Positions 32,705-42,738 of a stretch of 48,049 nt of DNA are shown piece by piece. The notes under the pieces are model-generated. The model was not told the origin of the DNA and searched no databases. It worked only from the letters and a program-made list of their open reading frames with translations. This DNA comes from Ruminococcus sp. GTDB lineage: Bacteria; Bacillota; Clostridia; Oscillospirales; Ruminococcaceae. The number at the start of each line of letters is the position of its first letter. Position 1 is the first letter of the stretch. A program made the translations under genes and the position numbers. The DNA is taken from positions 1 to 48,049 of the forward strand of contig JAGAOV010000011.1 of assembly GCA_017623515.1 (NCBI GenBank). Direction: 5' to 3'.

Positions 32705-34309
32705 TTAATAATCGCCGGACTTATCCTCCATGAGCTTGAACTCAATAGTATAACTCTTTGATCTGAAGTCCTTTTCGCTTTCGCCTGTTTCAAAGGTTCT
32801 GCATTCGGCAGTGAGAACATCTCCTGCCTTGCAGTTATCAATAACTGCAAAGAGCTCATCGTAATTATTTACATCCTTTCCGTTTACGGAAACGATAATA
32901 TCATTTACAGCAAGGTCTGTATTCGCAATATCGCAGTCCTCGCTTATTTCAGTTATCCATATTCCCTCGGATATTGGACATTCCTCAAGACCGAATGTAC
33001 TTGCAAATTCCATCTGAACCTCCTCTGCCTCCATGGAAGCAAAGGTGATCCCTATGCGGACTCTTCCGCTTATATAGCCCTGATTCATAAGCTCCTCTGC
33101 AATGGGAAGAGCCTGATTTATGGAAATGGCGAAGCCGAGTCCCTCGTAGGTGCTGCCGAAATAAGAGGCGTATTTTGAGGATGTAACGCCTACTACCTGA
33201 CCGTACATATTTACCAGCGCACCGCCGGAATTGCCGGGACTGATAGCAGCATTGGTCTGTATGCAGTCCATGTAGAAGCCTGTAGAACCGCTGCGGATCT
33301 GTCTGTTCACTGCGGAAACTATACCATTTGTGACGGTGCTTGTGAGACCAGCGGGATTGCCTATAGCAACGACTTCTTCACCGACATTAAGCTCTTCGGA
33401 ATTTCCGAAGGTTGCTGGTACGAGGCTGCTTTTGCTTGTGCGGAGAACAGCGAGATCTGATTTGCTGTCATAGCCGACAAGCTCTGCTCTGGTCTCAACT
33501 TCATCATAGAAAAGCACCGTGAAGCTTTCGCAGTCCATAACGACATGGGCATTAGTCAGGATATATCCGTTTTCGGACATTATTATACCTGAACCGGTAC
33601 TGACGATTTCACCGGATTCATCACAGGCAGATATTTCCACGATAGAGGGACTTACAAGTGCAGCAATACCCTCTACATTATATTTTCCATCTTCATCAGG
33701 CTGTATATCATTGCTGAGTGCAGAAACAGGTTTGCTTTCCTGATACATTACAACTGTTTCGCTGTTTTTTTCATGAGTATCGGGAGTATATTGAGATGAA
33801 TAGTTTCCTCCTGCGTTTCCTGTTTTATATGCAACAATATCGCTTATAATGCAGTACAGGAAAATTGCCGCAAGGAGTCCGGCTGCAATTTTAAGAAGAG
33901 TGACGATCTTCTTCTGAGCCGGTGAAAGAGGCGGTGTAGTTTTCTTAGGCTTCTGAGGAACAGCCGGCTGCTGCATCATGGGGTATCCCTGAGGGTAAGG
34001 CTGCTGTGTGAACTGATTCTGCTGATACTGCTGTGTATATGGCTGGAACTGCTGCGGCTGTCTGTATGCCATGTTCTGCTGCACATATGGATTGTAAGGG
34101 GTATTTTGTTCTCTGTTCATAGTGCGGTAGGTTTGCTGTGCCGGATCGGTTGGATTCTGCTTGAATGCAGCATATGCATTGTTTACAGGTTCGGCTGGTG
34201 TGCTGTTTATTTCAGCGTCAGCCTCCTGTACAGTTTCCTCCGCATGAATGGTTTCCTCTGCCGGTACAGTACCGTTAATTTCATTCATCTCTGTTTTCTC
34301 TTCATTCAT
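32705..34309 (-). CDS. htrA: HtrA/DegP-type membrane serine protease
   Basis: 534 residues. A long cytoplasmic Gln/Pro/Tyr-rich region (1-130) is followed by a transmembrane helix (137-161), a trypsin-like domain with His255 (TNAHVV), Asp285 (SDLAVLR) and Ser361 (GNSGGAL), and a C-terminal PDZ domain (about 435-520). It degrades misfolded exported proteins. Its position after a two-component system recalls the CssRS-HtrA secretion-stress arrangement. AGAAAGGAT precedes the ATG. Confidence 0.93.
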   Translation of the reverse strand: MNEEKTEMNEINGTVPAEETIHAEETVQEADAEINSTPAEPVNNAYAAFKQNPTDPAQQTYRTMNREQNTPYNPYVQQNMAYRQPQQFQPYTQQYQQNQFTQQPYPQGYPMMQQPAVPQKPKKTTPPLSPAQKKIVTLLKIAAGLLAAIFLYCIISDIVAYKTGNAGGNYSSQYTPDTHEKNSETVVMYQESKPVSALSNDIQPDEDGKYNVEGIAALVSPSIVEISACDESGEIVSTGSGIIMSENGYILTNAHVVMDCESFTVLFYDEVETRAELVGYDSKSDLAVLRTSKSSLVPATFGNSEELNVGEEVVAIGNPAGLTSTVTNGIVSAVNRQIRSGSTGFYMDCIQTNAAISPGNSGGALVNMYGQVVGVTSSKYASYFGSTYEGLGFAISINQALPIAEELMNQGYISGRVRIGITFASMEAEEVQMEFASTFGLEECPISEGIWITEISEDCDIANTDLAVNDIIVSVNGKDVNNYDELFAVIDNCKAGDVLTAECRTFETGESEKDFRSKSYTIEFKLMEDKSGDY

Positions 34310-34328
34310 ATGATAATCCTTTCTGAAT

Positions 34329-34374
34329 CAAAAAAGGCGAAACACATGCAAAATGCATTCTGTGCTCCGCCTTT
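34329..34374 (-). terminator. Hairpin terminator between the kinase gene and htrA
   Basis: On the minus strand AAAGGCG ... CGCCTTT (34374-34368 with 34339-34333), with inner TGTG and TGCA pairing, is followed by TTTTTTG. It would end or attenuate the two-component transcript before htrA. Confidence 0.8.
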
Positions 34375-34385
34375 CAATAGTTGGT

Positions 34386-35885
34386 TTATGCTTCAGAGCC
34401 TTCTGTCTGAGATTTTTTCGGAAGAGTTACTTCAAATGCAGTATAAACATTTACTTCACTCTTAACGCCTATCTGACCTCCGTGCAGCTTGAGTATTCTG
34501 CGGATAATATCCAGACCGAGACCGAGACCTGTTTTATCCTGACTTCTGGAGAAATCGGATTTATAGAATCTGTCAAATATTCTCTGACATTCTTCTTTAG
34601 GTATACCTGCGCCGGTATTGCGGATAACAAAGTAAACCTTCTCCTTTGTTTCTTCCATACGAATTGTGATCGTACCTCCGGTATTTACAAACTTAGTGGC
34701 ATTTTCCATCAGATTGTAAACCACCTGTCCTATAAGATCACAGTCTCCCCACACATGCACAGTATCACAATCAAGACCTTCGAGAGTTATGTTTCTCGCT
34801 TCCATTCTCTGACTAAACATAACAGCTGTTCGGAAAACAAGATCATTAAGGGAGAACATCTCACAATTCATCTGAATAGTACCGTTTTCAAACTTGGTAA
34901 GATTGAGCATAGACGAAATAAGTATCTTGAGACGCTGCATTTCCTGAGAAACTATATACAGATAGTCTGTACGCTTTGCCTTTGGTATAGTACCGTCAAG
35001 CATACCGTCAACATATCCGCTGATTATAGTCATAGGTGTACGCAGCTCATGAGATACATTGGAAATAAAATCCGCCTGCTGCTGGCTTACATTTTTAAGA
35101 TTGGCAACATTGAGGTTTACAGACTGGATAATGTCCTTGTAAACTATGGAGCTGAAATTATCAGGATCAAGTGTTTCTGAATAATCACCCTGTGCATAAT
35201 CTCTGAGTATTTTTGCAAGAGCCGCCTCTGAGTTTTTATAGCTCTTTGAGTATTTATACTGGAATAAAGAGTATATTCCAAGCATAATCATTACAGAAAG
35301 CATACCTGTTACAAAAATGCATCTGATGAAATGTTCAATTTCATCTGTGAATGTGTTTGAAAAGAGGTAATAGACTGTATCTGAACCGTCGCCGTCTTTA
35401 ACAGTAAATTCAAATCCCAAGCACATCATAGGACGCTTTTCGTCCGGATTAAGTTTTGTCATTGTATCTGACGAAAATTCTCCGTTTTCCTTCACATCAT
35501 TCAGAACTAACCTCGGAACAATTACATTGCGTGATTCAATTCCTGAATTTTCAGAGCATGCAATACACACGCCGTCTGAATCAACAAGAAACAATGCCAT
35601 ATTGGTTTTTTCAGATGTACTGTCAAGCATATTCTGAACGTATACACCAGAAAAGGCTGCCCTTGATGAATTCTGATCAGAAATAACAGAATATTCCTCA
35701 AGTGATTCTATAATAGCATAGCTGCTAGCAGAGGTTCTTTCATAGACATGTTCTCTGAAAAGGTGTATGCCGCACAATCCTACTGCAACAGCAACCATTC
35801 CAAGAGCAAGAAAGCCTATGGCAGTAAGTCTCAGATAGGTGAACAGCTTATGCTGCTCCAGTGCAGGATGTAGATGCTCGGACAT
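34386..35885 (-). CDS. Sensor histidine kinase
   Basis: 499 residues. Two transmembrane helices (about 19-42 and 190-208) flank an extracellular sensor of about 145 residues. The HisKA box has phospho-acceptor His279 in SHELRTP, and the ATPase domain shows NLMENATKF, GAGIP and GLGLGLDI. The ligand is unknown. It starts 2 nt after the response regulator stop. Confidence 0.94.
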   Translation of the reverse strand: MSEHLHPALEQHKLFTYLRLTAIGFLALGMVAVAVGLCGIHLFREHVYERTSASSYAIIESLEEYSVISDQNSSRAAFSGVYVQNMLDSTSEKTNMALFLVDSDGVCIACSENSGIESRNVIVPRLVLNDVKENGEFSSDTMTKLNPDEKRPMMCLGFEFTVKDGDGSDTVYYLFSNTFTDEIEHFIRCIFVTGMLSVMIMLGIYSLFQYKYSKSYKNSEAALAKILRDYAQGDYSETLDPDNFSSIVYKDIIQSVNLNVANLKNVSQQQADFISNVSHELRTPMTIISGYVDGMLDGTIPKAKRTDYLYIVSQEMQRLKILISSMLNLTKFENGTIQMNCEMFSLNDLVFRTAVMFSQRMEARNITLEGLDCDTVHVWGDCDLIGQVVYNLMENATKFVNTGGTITIRMEETKEKVYFVIRNTGAGIPKEECQRIFDRFYKSDFSRSQDKTGLGLGLDIIRRILKLHGGQIGVKSEVNVYTAFEVTLPKKSQTEGSEA

Positions 35886-35887
35886 AA

Positions 35888-36586
35888 TTATTCTTCTTCC
35901 AGAGACTCAAACTTATAGCCTACGCCCCATACAGTCTTGAGAGACCATTTGTCGGATACGCCCTCAAGCTTTTCACGCAGACGCTTGATATGAACGTCGA
36001 TAGTACGGGAATCACCGTAATACTCAAAGCCCCATACTTCGTCCAGAAGCTGGTCTCTTGTGTATACACGGTTCGGATTGGAGGCAAGATAGAACAGAAG
36101 TTCGAGTTCTTTAGGAGGAGTGTCGATAACCTTGTTATCTACACGCAGCTCATAGCGAGTCATATTTACAGAAAGCTTGTCGTAGCGAACTTCCTTAACC
36201 TCTGCCTCAGCAGGTGCGGCTGCAACTCTTCTTGAGATTGCCTTGATACGTGCAACAACTTCCTTTGTATCAAAGGGCTTTACGATATAGTCGTCAGCTC
36301 CCAGTTCAAGACCGAGAACCTTGTCAAATGTATCACCCTTTGCTGTTATCATAATGATCGGTACAGAGGACTTTTTTCTGACCTCACGGCATACCTGCCA
36401 GCCGTCCATGCTAGGGAGCATTACGTCAAGCAGAATGATGTCGGGCTTCAGAGCGTTGAATTTCACCAATGCCTCTTCTCCGTCATAAGATAAGATAACG
36501 CTGTAACCGTCGTTCTCCAGATACATTCGCAGTACATCGCAAATACTCGGATCGTCGTCTACTACCAGTACTTTTTCAAGTGCCAT
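35888..36586 (-). CDS. OmpR-family response regulator
   Basis: 232 residues. The receiver has the DDD triad at 10-12, phospho-acceptor Asp54, Thr in MITAKG and the conserved Lys in IVKPF; a winged-helix DNA-binding domain (about 130-230) ends with the HIKRLREKL recognition helix. A possible extended -10 TGGTACAAT lies on the minus strand at 36661-36669, 75 nt upstream. It leads the TCS-htrA region. Confidence 0.94.
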   Translation of the reverse strand: MALEKVLVVDDDPSICDVLRMYLENDGYSVILSYDGEEALVKFNALKPDIILLDVMLPSMDGWQVCREVRKKSSVPIIMITAKGDTFDKVLGLELGADDYIVKPFDTKEVVARIKAISRRVAAAPAEAEVKEVRYDKLSVNMTRYELRVDNKVIDTPPKELELLFYLASNPNRVYTRDQLLDEVWGFEYYGDSRTIDVHIKRLREKLEGVSDKWSLKTVWGVGYKFESLEEE

Positions 36587-36669
36587 AATAATTCTCCTTT
36601 TTTACTTTTTTTACGTTGTAAGTTTAAAAAATGCAGTGAATATTTACAAACTGTACTTTTATTGTACCA

Positions 36670-36886
36670 TGTTTCTTTACAGCATATGTAGCTAAATAAA
36701 TAACGTTTTATTAACCAAATGTAAAATTATGAATTTAAAATTTATCTATCGTGTATTTGTAAATTCATGATACCATAAAATCGCCTGCATGATAAGTCGT
36801 TCATCTGACTTTATTGTATTTGTTGTGCAAAACAATAAATTTACGGTGAAACGATTGTACAAATAGCCGAAAATCTCAAAAGCTCT
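36670..36886. other. AT-rich intergenic region before groESL
   Basis: No gene is visible. It holds a 9-bp inverted repeat ATGAATTTA (36729-36737) / TAAATTCAT (36760-36768) and a smaller one TTGTT/AACAA near 36827-36842. Neither has a terminator-type T run; the role is unknown. Confidence 0.4.
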
Positions 36887-36912
36887 TGATTTTTTTCAAA
36901 AAGGTGGTAAAA

Positions 36913-36944
36913 TATAATTAGCACTCAGAGCGATAGAGTGCTAA
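36913..36944 (+). promoter_or_regulatory. CIRCE operator and -10 of groESL
   Basis: TTAGCACTC-N9-GAGTGCTAA (36918-36944) is a perfect CIRCE element, the HrcA repressor site. A TATAAT (36913-36918) abuts it, with TTGATT (36887) or a nearer T-rich block as -35. Heat-shock control by HrcA is expected; hrcA itself is not in the window. Confidence 0.95.
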
Positions 36945-36983
36945 CAATCGAGCGAAAAAGTGATAATGCAAGGAGGACATCAC

Positions 36984-37277
36984 ATGAACATCAAACCGCT
37001 TTTCGACAGAGTTTTAATAAAGGTTTCAGAGCCTAAGGAAGAAAAGACAGCAGGCGGACTTCTGCTTTCACCTAAGACAGTTACCGGTGAGCCTGTTACA
37101 GGCGAGATAATTGCCTGCGGCAATGGCAAGTACGCTGCTAACGGCGAGCTTATCCCTATGACTGTTAAGGTTGGCGACAAGGTTCTTCTCAATAAGAATT
37201 CTGGTCAGTCCATAAAGATCGACGGCGAGGACTACACACTGGTTTACGAGAGTGAAATCATTGCTGTTGCTGAATAA
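36984..37277 (+). CDS. groES: Co-chaperonin GroES
   Basis: 97 residues, full length. IKPLFDRVLIKV at the N-terminus, the mobile-loop region SEPKEEKTAGGLLL and the roof loop ACGNG are typical. It caps the GroEL ring. The ATG at 36984 is chosen for AAGGAGG 7 nt ahead. Co-transcribed with groEL under CIRCE. Confidence 0.97.
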   Translation: MNIKPLFDRVLIKVSEPKEEKTAGGLLLSPKTVTGEPVTGEIIACGNGKYAANGELIPMTVKVGDKVLLNKNSGQSIKIDGEDYTLVYESEIIAVAE

Positions 37278-37303
37278 AACAACAGTTTGTACTTTTATAA
37301 TGA

Positions 37304-38956
<1,653 letters not shown>

Positions 38957-38981
38957 TCGTTCTCCTTATAAGTTTATATTT

Positions 38982-39025
38982 AAAAAGGATGATGCAGGTG
39001 CTTTCTGCGTCAGCCTTTTAGTTTT
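38982..39025 (+). terminator. Terminator after groEL
   Basis: AAAAGGATGATGCAG pairs with CTGCGTCAGCCTTTT with one bulge, followed by AGTTTTATC. Confidence 0.75.
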
Positions 39026-39140
39026 ATCAAAAAAACATATAAATAAAAGTTTTTTGGTATTATAAGTGAGAGAAAAAGGGAGTTCAGTCGTATAATAAAT
39101 GAAAGGGAAAGCTTATCTTTTTCGGGAAGGAGGACAGCTG

Positions 39141-39695
39141 ATGGATAACGGTGCAAGTAGCTACCGCCGTTTTCTTGAGGGTGATAATGCCGGAATGGCT
39201 GAACTCATCCGTGAATATAAGGATGGACTTGCCTTATACCTTTGCAGCATTACAAGGAATATATGTGAAGCCGAGGAGCTTATGGAAGAAACCTTTGTAA
39301 GGCTGGCGGTAAACAAACCTGAATATACGGGAAAAAGTTCGTTTAAAACGTGGCTCTATACCATCGGGCGTAATTTGGCTATAGATTATGTACGCAGGCG
39401 CAAGTGGATAGCAGATATACCGGTGCATGAATGTTATAAGCTTACAGATGAACAGGATCTTGAAGCTATATACATACGTGAAGAACAGAAGGTTGAGCTG
39501 CGCAGTGCAATGCGTAAGCTGAAGCCTGATTACCAGCAGGTGCTTTGGCTGATATACTTTGAAGAGTTCAGCAACGCAGAAGCCGCTGTTATCATGCATA
39601 AAAGCAAGCGGCAGATAGAGAACCTGCTTTACAGAGCCAAAGTTAAACTGAAAAACGAGCTTGAGAAGGGAGGTTTCCGCTATGAAGGACTATGA
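39141..39695 (+). CDS. ECF-like RNA polymerase sigma factor
   Basis: 184 residues. Region 2 (about 14-80; ITRNICEAEELMEETFVRL and FKTWLYTIGRNLAIDYVRRR) and region 4 (about 115-175; LKPDYQQVLWLIYFEEFSNAEAA then the KSKRQIENLLYRAK recognition helix) are present, with no region 1.1 or 3. I chose the ATG at 39141, with AGGAGG 8 nt ahead, over 39099. Its last 14 bp overlap the start of a membrane-dockerin gene, the usual layout for a sigma factor and its membrane-bound regulator. No clear ECF promoter was found. Confidence 0.88.
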   Translation: MDNGASSYRRFLEGDNAGMAELIREYKDGLALYLCSITRNICEAEELMEETFVRLAVNKPEYTGKSSFKTWLYTIGRNLAIDYVRRRKWIADIPVHECYKLTDEQDLEAIYIREEQKVELRSAMRKLKPDYQQVLWLIYFEEFSNAEAAVIMHKSKRQIENLLYRAKVKLKNELEKGGFRYEGL

Positions 39696-41436
39696 GCAGG
39701 TCACGAGAGATGTTTTTCGCAAGAGAGATATATATCTGGAAAAACGAAGAAAGCGTATTGCTTATATTGAGAAAGGGGTATCTATTATGTCAATAGCTGG
39801 TATTTTAGTAGTATTAGGTCTGTGTACAAGTATGAGCAGCTCAATAGCTCCGGCATTACAGGATGAACCGAATGAAATAGATATAAATTCCGGTATCAGC
39901 ACTGTAACCTCCCAGACAGCACAGACAGAACAGACAGCACGAACAATACAGGACAGCACTGCTGTTCTTACAAGCACTGGTCTTACCAGTAAATCCGCAG
40001 AAAAAACTTCAAAAACCTCCGCTGCCATTACAGCAAATACAGCTTCATCAGCGGAAGCTGCTTTAACGGCTGTGAGAAATGTACTTACTTCAGATGCTGA
40101 AAATACATCAATACTTACATCAGCCGTATCCGGCAGCAGCGAATCAGGAACACTCATTTCATCAGACACATCTGAAACAACAGCATCAACATCAGAGACA
40201 TCAACATCAGCGACAGAAAGCACAAGCAGCACTGAAAGTGTGGATTCCACAGTGGAGGATGACGGCATATTCAGCTTTGCTTATAGACTCTGCGAAAACG
40301 GTTCACGTGAGCAGACTATCTACATCGACAAGGCAGAGCTTGAAAAGGGCGATTACACAATAAATACTGCCATCTACATTGAAACAGAGGATTCTCCGTC
40401 TGGTCTTATTAGTGCGGATGCAGGTTGGTTTGGTTTCGATAATAACGGCGACCGTACAAAATATATCACCTTTGACAACTGCTCTGCATATTCAGAAGAA
40501 AATGACCTTGTAACTACTGATGCAATGTATGCTGCGATTAAGGATAGTGATATTATTGACGGAGTAAATATCAATTCTTCCTTTGCACCATCATGTTTTA
40601 CGACCATACGTGAAAGATCAAGCGGTACTACACTGAAGCACTGGCCTTCAGCTCCGAGATATACTTACAGCACAATAAGTGTATCTAATCCCGGAAACTA
40701 TCCCAACGGCGATTATACGCTCTATTCTGCTGGTCCCTATAAGGTATACTTTACCAGAGACTATGACGGTAAAACCTATTATGTAGACCTTGAATATGAT
40801 GAGAAATCCGGAACTGCAACAGGAGTATGCGAGGAGCTGGAAGCTGGCGCTGCTTATGGTCCGGCTAATGTAAGAATTCACCATTACGACCCTGAAACTC
40901 CGGTAGATGAGCCTATTATAAAATCCTTTACACATGCTTGCCTCATAGATATATCTGCTCCAACAGAAGAATGGTTCGGCGGTGCATCAGATTATCTGCC
41001 ATTTGTAACGTTTGATTCTATTATTGATCAGGATACTCCGGCAGGTACTTATTATGTAGGCTTTACACCGACGAACATAGTTGGTTCTGAAATGAATGCG
41101 ATGTGCTGTAAAACAAGCATGGAGCTGCTTTTAGCCGAAAATGTTGATAAAGAGCATAACGATCAGTCCTACTGGCTGAAGATCGTAGTAGGCGATTCCG
41201 CTGAAACAGAAGATGACACAGCATATGACGTAAACCTTGACGGCACAATAGGCGTTGACGACGCAACAGAGGTTCTCAGCATCTACGCTGAAGCTGCCGC
41301 AGGAACTAATTCTGACATACAGATACAGCAGGCTGCAAATGTAAACGCTGACGTTGACGGTGATGGCGCTGTTACACTGTCCGACGCAACTGCTATTCTC
41401 ACCAGATATGCTGAAAAGGCTTCTGGTCTTGAATAA
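39682..41436 (+). CDS. Transmembrane protein with C-terminal dockerin; putative anti-sigma factor
   Basis: 584 residues. A basic cytosolic N-terminus (1-33, DVFRKRDIYLEKRRKR) is followed by one transmembrane helix (about 35-52), a Ser/Thr-rich linker (about 65-195), beta-rich domains (about 200-510) and a type I-like dockerin at 515-584 with both calcium loops (DVNLDGTIGVDD and DVDGDGAVTLSD). The short cytosolic part next to a sigma factor suggests sigma binding; the dockerin should grip a cohesin outside. Neither role is proven. GGGAGG precedes the ATG; the gene overlaps the sigma gene. Confidence 0.85.
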   Translation: MKDYEQVTRDVFRKRDIYLEKRRKRIAYIEKGVSIMSIAGILVVLGLCTSMSSSIAPALQDEPNEIDINSGISTVTSQTAQTEQTARTIQDSTAVLTSTGLTSKSAEKTSKTSAAITANTASSAEAALTAVRNVLTSDAENTSILTSAVSGSSESGTLISSDTSETTASTSETSTSATESTSSTESVDSTVEDDGIFSFAYRLCENGSREQTIYIDKAELEKGDYTINTAIYIETEDSPSGLISADAGWFGFDNNGDRTKYITFDNCSAYSEENDLVTTDAMYAAIKDSDIIDGVNINSSFAPSCFTTIRERSSGTTLKHWPSAPRYTYSTISVSNPGNYPNGDYTLYSAGPYKVYFTRDYDGKTYYVDLEYDEKSGTATGVCEELEAGAAYGPANVRIHHYDPETPVDEPIIKSFTHACLIDISAPTEEWFGGASDYLPFVTFDSIIDQDTPAGTYYVGFTPTNIVGSEMNAMCCKTSMELLLAENVDKEHNDQSYWLKIVVGDSAETEDDTAYDVNLDGTIGVDDATEVLSIYAEAAAGTNSDIQIQQAANVNADVDGDGAVTLSDATAILTRYAEKASGLE

Positions 41437-41468
41437 GATACAATGAAGCTTGATTCTGAATAGTTTTA

Positions 41469-41498
41469 TTCTGCCGTCCGGATAAACGGACGGCAGAA
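41469..41498. other. Perfect hairpin in the dockerin gene 3' region
   Basis: TTCTGCCGTCCG (41469-41480) pairs with CGGACGGCAGAA (41487-41498). It has a poor T run on both strands, so it may protect the RNA end or be a degenerate terminator. Confidence 0.5.
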
Positions 41499-41514
41499 TC
41501 TGTAAATAAAAGTT

Positions 41515-41556
41515 AATGCAGCTGCACCGTATATAAATGGTGCGGCTGCATTTTTA
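41515..41556 (+). terminator. Terminator of the sigma/dockerin operon
   Basis: TGCAGCTGCACC (41517-41528) pairs with GGTGCGGCTGCA (41539-41550), followed by TTTTTA. The minus-strand lipoprotein ends 14 nt away and may share it. Confidence 0.85.
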
Positions 41557-41568
41557 GTTCAGTGCAAA

Positions 41569-42294
41569 TTATGAGAGCTGAATTTCCTCGCCGGTAGAAT
41601 CATCTGTTCCGGAAGCAGTAAAGCGATCTACTGTATACCATGTGGTATTTGAATTATGGTCTCCTAAGTTATCATACAGCTGAATGGTAACTGTTCCGTC
41701 AGAGTTTGTTAAAGCAGCAGCGTTTGACGGTGTATAATCGTTATGTGCTGTGAAATAATTCAGTGCCATATCACAGAGTTCGGTATTGGAATAGAAATCC
41801 AGATTTTCAGGAGAAAGCTCCGGATCATGACTCATTTTAAACTGGCTGCCGTCAGGAAGTTCAAATACAACAAAAGAGGGATCTCCCTTTACTATCTTGT
41901 ACAGCATCTCATTATCAGAAGAACCAAAGCTGAAAACAGCTTCATTTATACCGATGGTGTAGCTAAAAGAAACACCTTTTCCGGATTCAAAATCAATAGT
42001 TCTGCCGCTGTTGACACCTTCATCCATGATGTAGTATCCTACCGGAATATCATTAGTTGATACGTGCCATACGCCTGATGTGAAAAATTTATCGTGTTCA
42101 GGGGCAATTTCAGTCTGTGCGCTTGTTTCGGCTTCGGTCTTGTTAGCTGTGGATTCGGCAGTATTATCCTGAGTTTCTGCTGATGTCTGGGTTGAAACAA
42201 CTTTAACAGAATTTTCGGATGTTTTTTCGCCGCAACCCACTAATGACATGGAGAGCATAGCTGTGATAAGAATGACTTTTAAATGTTTTTTCAT
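41569..42294 (-). CDS. Lipoprotein of unknown function
   Basis: 241 residues. Lipobox SLVGC gives a lipid-modified Cys at about 22, then a Thr/Ser/Glu-rich spacer (about 25-65) and a soluble domain with no recognised family; a motif FTSGVWHVSTNDIPVGYY opens it. Ala/Thr-rich spacers like this are common in surface lipoproteins. AAAGGAG precedes the ATG. It has its own promoter and a long leader containing the conserved leader element. Confidence 0.82.
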   Translation of the reverse strand: MKKHLKVILITAMLSMSLVGCGEKTSENSVKVVSTQTSAETQDNTAESTANKTEAETSAQTEIAPEHDKFFTSGVWHVSTNDIPVGYYIMDEGVNSGRTIDFESGKGVSFSYTIGINEAVFSFGSSDNEMLYKIVKGDPSFVVFELPDGSQFKMSHDPELSPENLDFYSNTELCDMALNYFTAHNDYTPSNAAALTNSDGTVTIQLYDNLGDHNSNTTWYTVDRFTASGTDDSTGEEIQLS

Positions 42295-42310
42295 TTCAAA
42301 TCTCCTTTAG

Positions 42311-42371
42311 GCGGCACCGCATAAAGCATATGACGTGCAGAGCCGTCAGGCGGGCTTTGTGTGGAGTTGCC
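42311..42371 (-). repeat. Conserved leader element, copy B
   Basis: Read on the minus strand, this segment shares GCCTGACGGCTCTG, ACGTCAT and GCTTTATGCGGTGCCGCC with copy A at 23283-23363. The TGACG/CGTCA hairpin is kept and its loop differs by one base. It lies in the 5' leader of the lipoprotein gene, ending about 5 nt before the ribosome binding site. Confidence 0.7.
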
Positions 42372-42396
42372 TTTATAATTGATAATTGATAACAGA

Positions 42397-42425
42397 ATTA
42401 TACCACAGCGATAAAACTTTGTCAA
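42397..42425 (-). promoter_or_regulatory. Promoter of the lipoprotein gene
   Basis: On the minus strand TTGACA (42425-42420) and TATAAT (42402-42397) are exactly 17 bp apart. It lies upstream of leader element copy B, so that element is transcribed. Confidence 0.88.
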
Positions 42426-42461
42426 TATGTACATTCCAATCGCATTTCGCATTTTTTGTGC

Positions 42462-42490
42462 TTGCACAATATTGGAATACGTGCTATAAT
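42462..42490 (+). promoter_or_regulatory. Promoter of the small basic protein and rtcB
   Basis: TTGCAC (42462-42467) and TATAAT (42485-42490) are 17 bp apart, with TGC before the -10 (extended). Start expected near 42497. Confidence 0.82.
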
Positions 42491-42569
42491 GTTTCGTAAA
42501 TACGGAGCATATACTATAGGACAGGACGAATACAAGGATTCGGAACACAGCAGTAAAACAGGAGGCACA

Positions 42570-42731
42570 ATGAAATTTACACCATATGAAAAACTAAGCA
42601 AAAAGGAAAAGAGAAAAATAAATCTGATGAAGCGAAAAAGCTGGAATGGAATAAATCCTGCAACAAAGGTTGTACCGGATAAAACAAAGTACAGCCGTAA
42701 GCGCAAGCATTCATCCGAATATACAGAATAG
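42570..42731 (+). CDS. 53-residue basic protein upstream of rtcB
   Basis: Very rich in Lys and Arg (KKEKRKINLMKRKSW, KYSRKRKH), with a central NPATKVVPDKTKY. It is real by context: promoter, AGGAGG 5 nt ahead of the ATG at 42570 and rtcB 7 nt downstream. Charge suggests RNA or ribosome binding. I recall similar small proteins beside RtcB in other Firmicutes but cannot name a family. Confidence 0.7.
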   Translation: MKFTPYEKLSKKEKRKINLMKRKSWNGINPATKVVPDKTKYSRKRKHSSEYTE

Positions 42732-42738
42732 AGGTATT

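Noticed and set aside
36821-36842. Second copy of the TTGTGCAAAAC core before groES
   Set aside because: Imperfect palindrome in AT-rich DNA, far from the CIRCE promoter; no reason to link it to the fab sites.
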